Shown here one piece after another: positions 55,601-64,000 of a stretch of 64,000 nt of DNA. A program made the translations under genes and the position numbers. Source of the DNA: Devosia sediminis (GTDB taxonomy: Bacteria > Pseudomonadota > Alphaproteobacteria > Rhizobiales > Devosiaceae); NCBI RefSeq assembly GCF_016411825.1, contig NZ_JAEKMH010000001.1, positions 620,001 to 684,000 on the forward strand, given 5' to 3'. Positions within the stretch are counted from its first letter, which is position 1. Each line of letters begins with the position of its first letter. The notes beneath the pieces were generated by a model. That model saw only the letters and a program-made list of their open reading frames with translations. It did not search any database and had not been told where the DNA came from.

Positions 55601-55625
55601 CAACCACGCCACTATGGGGCCACCT

Positions 55626-57293
55626 ATGACCATCAATCTCACCATTCCAGACATCCAGGAACTGAAGCCCCGCATCACCGTGTTCGGTGCCGGTGGCGCC
55701 GGCGGCAACGCCGTGAACAACATGATCGAGTCCGGCCTGGATGGCGTCGACTTCGTCGTTGCCAATACCGACGCGCAGGCCCTGGCGCTTTCCAAGGCGC
55801 AGCGCATCATTCAGCTCGGCGTCGGCGTTACCGAAGGTCTCGGCGCTGGTTCGCACCCGGAAGTGGGTCGTGCGGCAGCGGAAGAAAGCTGGGATGAGAT
55901 CAACGATCACCTCTCCGGCTCGCATATGGTATTCATCACCGCCGGCATGGGTGGCGGTACCGGTACCGGTGCGGCTCCGGTGATCGCCCGCGCGGCGCGC
56001 GAGCAGGGCATCCTGACGGTTGGCGTGGTCACCAAGCCGTTCAATTTCGAAGGCAATCGCCGTGCACGTCTGGCTGAGGACGGCATCGACGAGCTGCATC
56101 GCCATGTCGATACGCTGATCGTCATCCCCAACCAGAACCTGTTCCGCGTCGCCAACGAGAAGACCACCTTCGCCGATGCCTTCGCCATGGCCGACCAGGT
56201 GCTGTTCTCCGGCGTCGCCTGCATCACCGACCTGATGGTCAAGGAAGGCCTGATCAATCTCGACTTCGCCGACGTGCGCGCTGTGATGCGCGGCATGGGC
56301 AAGGCGATGATGGGTACCGGCGAAGCTTCGGGCGAGGATCGTGCCCGTCACGCCGCCGAAGCCGCCATTGCCAATCCGCTGCTGGACGACGTCTCGATGC
56401 ACGGGGCTCGCGGCCTGCTGATTTCCATTACCGGCGGTCCGGACCTCACCCTTTACGAAGTCGACGAAGCGGCCAGCCGCATCCGCGAGGAAGTGGACGC
56501 CGACGCCAACATCATTCTCGGCGCCACCTACGATCCGAACCTCAACGGCACCATCCGCGTGTCCGTCGTGGCCACCGGCACTGATGCGACCATGGTCCAG
56601 GCCATGGAGCCGCCCAAGCCTAACGCGTCGCGCACCCCCCTTTCGGTCAAGCGTCACGTGCCGGCCGAGCGCTCGGTAATTCCTCAGGCTGTGGCTACTC
56701 CCGCTGTTGCCGAATTCGAGGTCGAAGAGATCGAGCATCAGGTCGAGGCCGCCGTGGCTGAAGCCTTCGCCTCGCATCAGACCGCTCCGTCCTATGCCCA
56801 CGAAGACGACGGTATCCTGGTCGAGCCCTATGTCCCGGCTGCGGAATCACTGGCCGAGCCCGAAGACGTTCCGGTTGCTCACGAGCAGCCGATTCCCAGC
56901 GTCTACGTGCCCTCGCACGCCGCTCGCCCGGAAGGGCAGCGCCGCATGCCTCGCACCGAGGAGCTTCCGGTTGTTGCGCGCCGGACACAGGAGGCGCAGG
57001 AACGTCATCAGGACGAGCCGCGCAATGCCCGTGCGCTGTTCAAGCGTCTGGCCTCCAATGTGGGCCTGAACCTTGGTCAGCAGCAGGCCGAGACCCGTGC
57101 CGAACCGAAGTCGGAAATGGCTGACGATGCCGCTGCCCGCAGTGCCATTGAGGCAGGCGGCGCAAGGACTTCCCGCGTGGCTCCGGCCAGCGAGGGTGCC
57201 CGCGGCCAGCTCGACAATCAGGGTCGTGCCCCGGCCGCGCCCGCCCAGAAGGATCACCTCGAAATTCCGGCCTTCCTGCGCAAGCACGGCTAA
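55626..57293 (+). CDS. ftsZ: Cell division protein FtsZ, long-linker type
   Basis: A 555-residue tubulin-like GTPase that forms the Z ring. The GTPase domain (residues 1 to about 320) contains [14 protein letters not shown], the [10 protein letters not shown] tubulin signature and the [19 protein letters not shown] region. It is followed by a low-complexity linker of about 210 residues rich in Glu, Ala, Pro and Arg, then the conserved tip [11 protein letters not shown] that binds FtsA. The linker length is typical of Hyphomicrobiales. The ATG at 55626 ([16 protein letters not shown]) matches the family start better than the one at 55614. Its own promoter region and terminator make it a separate unit. 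Confidence 0.97.
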   Translation: MTINLTIPDIQELKPRITVFGAGGAGGNAVNNMIESGLDGVDFVVANTDAQALALSKAQRIIQLGVGVTEGLGAGSHPEVGRAAAEESWDEINDHLSGSHMVFITAGMGGGTGTGAAPVIARAAREQGILTVGVVTKPFNFEGNRRARLAEDGIDELHRHVDTLIVIPNQNLFRVANEKTTFADAFAMADQVLFSGVACITDLMVKEGLINLDFADVRAVMRGMGKAMMGTGEASGEDRARHAAEAAIANPLLDDVSMHGARGLLISITGGPDLTLYEVDEAASRIREEVDADANIILGATYDPNLNGTIRVSVVATGTDATMVQAMEPPKPNASRTPLSVKRHVPAERSVIPQAVATPAVAEFEVEEIEHQVEAAVAEAFASHQTAPSYAHEDDGILVEPYVPAAESLAEPEDVPVAHEQPIPSVYVPSHAARPEGQRRMPRTEELPVVARRTQEAQERHQDEPRNARALFKRLASNVGLNLGQQQAETRAEPKSEMADDAAARSAIEAGGARTSRVAPASEGARGQLDNQGRAPAAPAQKDHLEIPAFLRKHG

Positions 57294-57321
57294 TCGGGCG
57301 TGGATTGTACCCAAAAGCTCA

Positions 57322-57352
57322 CTCGGTGCGGCTTCCGCACCGAGTTTTTTTT
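57322..57352 (+). terminator. Intrinsic terminator after ftsZ
   Basis: CTCGGTGCGG-CTT-CCGCACCGAG forms a 10-bp stem followed by eight T. It ends the ftsZ transcript 29 bases after the stop codon and separates it from lpxC. Confidence 0.95.
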
Positions 57353-57401
57353 GGCTAACAGTTCACAAGAGTGAGAAATCACCGGTGGAGCAATTCCAGG
57401 C

Positions 57402-58358
57402 ATGAACAAACTATCCACGCGCCAGCGCACGCTTGCCGGCGAAGTCAGCTTCGCGGGCTATGGCGTTCATGGGGCGCAGCCTGTGACCCTGACGATGGGC
57501 CCTGCGGCCCCCGACAGCGGCTACATGATCCGGCGCGATCTGGGCAATGGCAACTTCACCAAGCCGGTGCAGCTTCATCATTCGCGCGTGACGCGCACGA
57601 CCCTGTGCACGACTCTCGACCTGGGCGACAGCATCAGCGTGGCGACGGTCGAGCATGTCGCTTCGGCCCTCTCGGGCATGGGCGTCGACAATGCCCTCAT
57701 CACCCTCGATGGCCCGGAATGCCCGATCATGGATGGTTCGGCGCATCCGTTTGCCTCTGCGATTCTGCGTGTGGGTCTGGAAATTCAGCCCGCGCAGAAG
57801 AAATTCCTCAAGGTGGTCCGCGCTGTTACCGTGCGCAACAACGACGCCTTTGCCGCGCTTGAACCCTATAATGGCCGTGCCCTCGATCTCGAGATCGACT
57901 TCGACTCCAAGGTCATCGGCCGTCAGCGCATGATTTTCGATTGGACGCCGCGCCGCTATTACGAAGACGTGGCCCAGGCCCGCACCTTCGGCTTCGTTCG
58001 CGATGCAAAGATCCTGCGCCAGGCCGGGTATGCGCTGGGCTCCAGCCTCGACAATTCGATCACCCTGCACGAGGACCGCGTCCTCAATCCGGGTGGCCTG
58101 CGTTACGAAGACGAATTCGTTCGTCACAAGCTGCTCGACGCGATCGGTGACCTGTCGCTGGGCGGACTCGCCATCTGGGGCAAGTTCCGCTCCTACAAGG
58201 GCGGGCACGCGCTCAATGCGCATGTTCTGGCCTCGCTCTTTTCCAGCGAAGCCAATTATGAAATAGTCGGCGCAGAAGACCTGCCGCTGGAATTCGAGAG
58301 TTTCGAAGATCAGCCGGATGGTCTGGAAGTCCACCACTACTTGCGGTCCGTTCGCTGA
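57402..58358 (+). CDS. lpxC: UDP-3-O-acyl-GlcNAc deacetylase LpxC
   Basis: A 318-residue zinc amidase catalysing the first committed step of lipid A synthesis. VATVEHVASAL supplies one zinc His, the DGPECPIMDGSA segment the catalytic loop, and the HKLLDAIGDL motif the His and Asp ligands; GKFRSYKGGHALN carries the catalytic His. The cell is therefore Gram-negative with lipid A. Its start follows the ftsZ terminator, with GGAGCAATTCCAGGC before the ATG. Confidence 0.96.
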   Translation: MNKLSTRQRTLAGEVSFAGYGVHGAQPVTLTMGPAAPDSGYMIRRDLGNGNFTKPVQLHHSRVTRTTLCTTLDLGDSISVATVEHVASALSGMGVDNALITLDGPECPIMDGSAHPFASAILRVGLEIQPAQKKFLKVVRAVTVRNNDAFAALEPYNGRALDLEIDFDSKVIGRQRMIFDWTPRRYYEDVAQARTFGFVRDAKILRQAGYALGSSLDNSITLHEDRVLNPGGLRYEDEFVRHKLLDAIGDLSLGGLAIWGKFRSYKGGHALNAHVLASLFSSEANYEIVGAEDLPLEFESFEDQPDGLEVHHYLRSVR

Positions 58359-58451
58359 CGGGGCCCAGTGCTCCTCCGCCGCGCCACAGTTTTGATCCAT
58401 TTGCCAAATAGGCCCGCAGACCTATTGCGGTATGATTTTACGGGGCAGTTC

Positions 58452-59288
58452 GTGAAGCTTGACGTCTTGAGCCAGTTTTCCAGCCGGGCTGCCCGGATCG
58501 TTGCCATCGGGCTTGTTGCTGCAGCGCTTGCCGGCTGCAGCATGTTCGGTCCGCCCAAGATCAAGGAAGAGCCGATCGTGCCGGCCCAGACGCTCTATCA
58601 GGGCGCGCTGGATGACATGGATCGCCAGTACTACCAGACCGCGATCACCAAGCTCGAAAAGCTCGAGCGCCAGCACCCGCGCGATCCGTTGTCCGAGAAG
58701 GGCAAGCTGATGCAGGTCTATGCGAACTATCGCATCGGCCAGTTCGACGAGGCCATTCTGGCCGCCGACCGCTATCTCGCGCTTTATCCGCAGAATTCGG
58801 AAGTTCCCTATGTGCTCTGGCTCAAGGGCACGTCCTACTTCGCGCAGATCAAGGACATCACCCGCGATCAGCAGCTTTCGCGTGATGCCATCGACACCTA
58901 CAACCTGCTGATCAGCAATTATCCCCAGTCCGAGCACGCCGCGGACGCCAAGGAAAAGCTGCTTACCGCCTATGACCAACTCGCCGGCAAGGAAATGTCC
59001 GTCGGCCGCTACTACCAGGGCAATGGCCAGTATGCCGCCGCCATCAACCGCTTCCGCGAAGTGGTGGAACGCTGGCAGACCTCGACCCATATCGAAGAGG
59101 CGCTCTATCGCCTGACCGAGACCTATCTGCTGCTCGGCCTCACCAACGAAGCCATGTCGGCCGCCGCTGTCCTCGGTCACAATTATCCGGCCAGCGACTG
59201 GTACAAGCGCGCCTTCGAAACTTTGGGCAAGCAGGGCCTTGCTCCGCAGCTCAACTCGGGGAGCTGGCTGGCGTCCCACCGCACCTGA
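58452..59288 (+). CDS. bamD: Outer membrane assembly lipoprotein BamD
   Basis: A 278-residue lipoprotein of the BAM complex that inserts beta-barrel proteins. The signal peptide ends in a lipobox LAGCS with the lipidated Cys29. TPR units follow: LYQGALDDMDRQYYQTAITK, FDEAILAADRYLALYPQNSE, AIDTYNLLISNYPQSEHAAD and YAAAINRFREVVERWQ. The GTG start at 58452 puts the signal peptide at the N-terminus and follows GGGGCAG; the longer frame is non-coding. The 93 bases before it hold no gene. Confidence 0.95.
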   Translation: MKLDVLSQFSSRAARIVAIGLVAAALAGCSMFGPPKIKEEPIVPAQTLYQGALDDMDRQYYQTAITKLEKLERQHPRDPLSEKGKLMQVYANYRIGQFDEAILAADRYLALYPQNSEVPYVLWLKGTSYFAQIKDITRDQQLSRDAIDTYNLLISNYPQSEHAADAKEKLLTAYDQLAGKEMSVGRYYQGNGQYAAAINRFREVVERWQTSTHIEEALYRLTETYLLLGLTNEAMSAAAVLGHNYPASDWYKRAFETLGKQGLAPQLNSGSWLASHRT

Positions 59289-59460
59289 GGGCGGTCGCCG
59301 CAATATCGATGTTGCTATTTTGTTCCGGGGCGCTATCATGCGTCCCGGTTTCGTTTGTGCGGGCCTAAACTGTGGAAGCGGCCGGCATGGACCAGCCAGC
59401 CACGGCAGGCAGTGCTACAAGCGGAACTGAACAGTGGGGTCGCCACGGGAATTTCGCGCA

Positions 59461-61131
59461 ATGCTCACCGCGCTATCAGTCCGCAATATCGTCCTCATCG
59501 ACCAGCTCGACCTGGCGCTTGATTCCGGCATGACCGTGCTCACGGGCGAGACCGGCGCCGGCAAGTCTATCCTTCTCGATGCCCTGACACTTGCGTTGGG
59601 TGGCCGAGGCGACGCCTCGCTGGTGCGACAGAGGCAGGAGAGCGGGCAGGTAGTGGCTGTGCTCGAGCTGTCAGCCGACCACCCGGCGCGGGCCCTCTTG
59701 CGCGACAATGCCATTGCCGACGACGAGGACGTCATCCTGCGCCGCGTACAGTTCGCCGACGGGCGTACCCGGGCCTTCATCAACGACCAGCCGGTCTCTG
59801 CCTCGATGCTGCAGAAGGTGGGTGGGCAGATCGTCGAAATTCATGGCCAGCACGACGACCGCGCCCTGGTCGATGTCGCTACCCATCGTGCTGCACTCGA
59901 TGCCTTCGGCGAGCTGGCGGTCGAGGCCAATGCCGTGCGCGAATGCTGGGCGCGGCTGGCGGAGGCGCAGCAGGGCGTCGCCGAGCAGCGGGCACAGGTG
60001 GTCGCTGCGCTGGCTGCCGAGGACTATGCGCGCCACACGGTGGAGGAACTGGGCAAGCTCAAGCCAGTAGTGGGCGAGGAGGACGAACTGGCGGAGCGCC
60101 GGCAGCAATTGCAGCAGGCGGAAAAAGCTTCATCCGACGTGGTCGAGATCGACGAGATCCTCAATGGGCCCAATGCGCCCACACCGGCCCTCGCTTCCCT
60201 GATGCGCCGGCTGATGCGCAAGATCGACGGTGGCGCAAACCTGTTCCAGCCTATTGTCGATGCGCTCGACGCATCGCTCGCCACGCTCGATCGTACCACC
60301 GACGCGCTGGACGAATTGAAGCGCGAAATGGCTTTCGATCCGGGTGAGCTGGAAGCGGTCGAGGAGCGGCTGTTCGCGTTGCGCGCCGCCGCCCGCAAGC
60401 ACCAGACCACACCGGACGAGCTGGTCGCAGTGCTGGACAAGTATCAGTGCGATCTCGATACCCTGCAGAGCGGGGAAAGCCGCCTCAAGGCGCTGGAGGC
60501 CGAAGAAGCCACGGCCCGCGCGCGCTATCGCGAAGCCGCGGATATTCTCAGCACCGGCCGCAAACAGGCTGCCAAGGCGCTGAGCGCGGCTGTCGAGGCC
60601 GAATTGCCCGATCTGAAGCTAGGCGCCGCAAAGTTCATCGTCGATCACGAGGTGAATGCCGACCGCGTTGCCGCTACGGGTTTTGACCAGATCGCCTTCC
60701 ATGTGCAGACCAATCCGGGCACCGCCGCCGGTCCGCTGCTGAAGGTCGCATCGGGTGGCGAGTTGAGCCGCTTCCTCCTTGCCCTCAAGGTGGTGCTGGC
60801 CGATCGCGGTTCGGCACCGGTGCTGGTGTTCGACGAAATCGACACTGGCGTTGGTGGAGCCGTGGCCGATGCCATCGGCCGGCGGCTGGCGCGTCTCGCC
60901 TCGACCGTACAGGTGCTCACTGTCACCCACGCGCCGCAGGTGGCTGCTCGCGCCAACCGGCACCTGCTCATCGAAAAGCAGATGGTGGAGGAGGGGGCCT
61001 TCATGCGCACCCATGTCCGCCCGCTCGACAAGCCGGCCCGCCAGGAGGAAGTCGCCCGCATGCTGGCCGGCGCCGAAATCACCAACGAAGCCCGCGCTGC
61101 TGCCAGGAAATTGCTCAACGCGGTGGGATGA
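59461..61131 (+). CDS. recN: DNA repair ATPase RecN
   Basis: A 556-residue SMC-like protein of double-strand break repair. Walker A GETGAGKS is at residues 29-36, the Q-type loop GQHDDRAL follows, long coiled coils occupy about 155-390, and the C-terminal half has ASGGELSRFLLALKVVL (signature) and VLVFDEIDTGVGG (Walker B). The ATG at 59461 begins MLTALSVRNIVLID as in the family. No clear LexA box was found in the 172 bases upstream. It follows bamD, as in many relatives. Confidence 0.96.
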   Translation: MLTALSVRNIVLIDQLDLALDSGMTVLTGETGAGKSILLDALTLALGGRGDASLVRQRQESGQVVAVLELSADHPARALLRDNAIADDEDVILRRVQFADGRTRAFINDQPVSASMLQKVGGQIVEIHGQHDDRALVDVATHRAALDAFGELAVEANAVRECWARLAEAQQGVAEQRAQVVAALAAEDYARHTVEELGKLKPVVGEEDELAERRQQLQQAEKASSDVVEIDEILNGPNAPTPALASLMRRLMRKIDGGANLFQPIVDALDASLATLDRTTDALDELKREMAFDPGELEAVEERLFALRAAARKHQTTPDELVAVLDKYQCDLDTLQSGESRLKALEAEEATARARYREAADILSTGRKQAAKALSAAVEAELPDLKLGAAKFIVDHEVNADRVAATGFDQIAFHVQTNPGTAAGPLLKVASGGELSRFLLALKVVLADRGSAPVLVFDEIDTGVGGAVADAIGRRLARLASTVQVLTVTHAPQVAARANRHLLIEKQMVEEGAFMRTHVRPLDKPARQEEVARMLAGAEITNEARAAARKLLNAVG

Positions 61132-61141
61132 GATCCCGGGT

Positions 61142-61275
61142 TTCCCCCTCTCCCCTTGCGGGAGAGGGTGCCCGAGGGGCGGGTGAGGGGTTGCCTTGAT
61201 CGCTCCGATAGACCAACCATCGCTTACCCCTCATCCGGCGCTACGCGCCACCTTCCCCCGCAAGGGGAGAAGGAA
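61142..61275. repeat. Intergenic long palindromic repeat between recN and ligA
   Basis: Two hairpins face each other: CCCTCTCCC-CTTGC-GGGAGAGGG at 61146-61168 and CCTTCCCCC-GCAA-GGGGAGAAGG at 61251-61273. They are imperfect inverted copies of one another, and inner segments GGGTGAGGGG (61181-61190) and CCCCTCATCC (61227-61236) also pair, so the whole 134 bases fold into one long cruciform-like structure. The CCCCTCTCCC/GGGAGAGGG motif is a known kind of dispersed Rhizobiales repeat. Confidence 0.8.
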
Positions 61276-61285
61276 AGGCCGTTGA

Positions 61286-63514
<2,229 letters not shown>

Positions 63515-63530
63515 ACCCGGGGAGTGGGAC

Positions 63531-64000
63531 ATGAAGCAGTGGATGGTGGCTCTGGCCGCAATGCTGGCGGCCGGTTCGGCCCAGGCTGGCGAAAGCGGCG
63601 ACCAACTGGCGCAGAGCCTTTACGACGGCACGCTGCGCACGCTTGCCGAGGGGGCCATTGCGCCATGCCAGGCCGGCGAGGGTGACGCCTGCTTCGTGCT
63701 CGGGCTCGATGGTATCGTCACCGCTTATGAAACGCTGGCGCAAGGCTTTTATCGCCATGGTGCGGTGACGCCTGACACGCCGGCGGCCGCGATGCTGCTC
63801 GGCATGGGCTCCGATACCCCATCGGCACCCGCCAATCCCGTTCCGGAACCTCTGAGTTACGAGCAGTTCGTCGAACTGCTCGACGGCTTCGTCGCCACGC
63901 TCGATGTCGCGGCCGGCCATATGCGCCAGGCCGGTGAGGGCAGCGCCTTCGTCATCCCGATCGATCCGCTCCGGGTACGGATCGACCTCAATGGGGACGG
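63531..64000 (+). CDS. Secreted protein with possible EF-hand, cut by the window end
   Basis: The reading frame starts with an ATG preceded by GGGGAGTGGGAC and runs off the end after about 156 residues. Residues 1-19 form a signal peptide (ALAAMLAAGSAQAG). Then follow a helical domain with a CQAGEGDACF segment and, near the end, RIDLNGDG, the beginning of a possible calcium-binding DXNXDG loop. No family is recognised. It lies 16 bases after ligA. Confidence 0.6.
   Translation, partial: MKQWMVALAAMLAAGSAQAGESGDQLAQSLYDGTLRTLAEGAIAPCQAGEGDACFVLGLDGIVTAYETLAQGFYRHGAVTPDTPAAAMLLGMGSDTPSAPANPVPEPLSYEQFVELLDGFVATLDVAAGHMRQAGEGSAFVIPIDPLRVRIDLNGD

Noticed and set aside
59289..59460. Search for an alphaproteobacterial LexA box (GTTC-N7-GTTC) before recN.
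   Set aside because: GTTC occurs once at 59321 but no properly spaced partner was found.

Overview
The window looks like a chromosomal segment of a GC-rich alphaproteobacterium of the Hyphomicrobiales, most like Devosia or a close relative. The reasons are the division and cell wall (dcw) gene order ending ftsQ-ftsA-ftsZ-lpxC-bamD-recN-ligA, an FtsZ with a very long C-terminal linker, a DUF2336 protein, HWE-type histidine kinases, a host-attachment protein and a CtrA-like site before ftsZ. This placement is inferred from gene content, not from a database search. Almost every gene has a clear Shine-Dalgarno or an ATGA/GTGA stop-start overlap, and the sequence is dense with tight operons.

Layout. 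0-6.6 kb: a soluble MCP-tip/Cache protein, then a minus-strand operon of a zinc M16 peptidase, its non-catalytic M16 partner and a TolB-like propeller protein, then ettA. 6.6-8.7 kb: a lower-GC gene for a NucS-like (PD-(D/E)XK type) nuclease and a decayed AraC-family regulator, i.e. a small accessory insertion. 8.7-11.5 kb: a sulfur locus of periplasmic rhodanese, YeeE/YedE (TsuA-like) transporter and a Cys/Ala/Pro-repeat peptide. 11.6-14.7 kb: HWE kinase with a FATGUY-type single-domain response regulator, a small secreted protein and an alpha/beta hydrolase. 14.9-20.6 kb: host-attachment protein, RarD, two tandem membrane-anchored TPR paralogues sharing an unassigned periplasmic domain, and oxyR. 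20.7-32.4 kb: katG, DUF2336, a g-type-lysozyme-inhibitor-like/SH3 protein, a TraB-like membrane protein with a CPBP protease, a GntA-like N-hydroxylase with a DUF1989 protein, an ArsR-methyltransferase regulator with metF, a Pro-rich envelope protein and a DjlA-like co-chaperone. 32.4-36.4 kb: RNase P RNA, a brnTA toxin-antitoxin pair, the two-gene carboxynorspermidine/carboxyspermidine polyamine pathway and two very small proteins.

36.5-39.5 kb holds a three-gene phosphorelay (CHASE3 kinase, receiver, receiver-HisKA_2 kinase). 39.7-59.3 kb is the dcw cluster: rsmH, ftsL, ftsI, murE, a P-loop kinase-like gene, murF, mraY, a DUF4394 gene, ftsW, murG, murC, ddl, ftsQ, ftsA, ftsZ, lpxC, bamD. 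Unlike the usual alphaproteobacterial order, mraZ, murD and murB are missing from their places: the murD slot holds a hairpin-flanked, independently expressed DUF4394 gene, and a P-loop kinase-like gene separates murE from murF. recN, a palindromic intergenic repeat, ligA and the start of a secreted protein close the window.

No CRISPR array, rRNA, tRNA, prophage or complete insertion sequence was recognised. The most interesting leads are the TPR paralogue pair with its shared CX4C domain, the Cys-repeat peptide of the sulfur locus, the GntA/DUF1989 pair, the NucS-like island gene and the altered dcw cluster.
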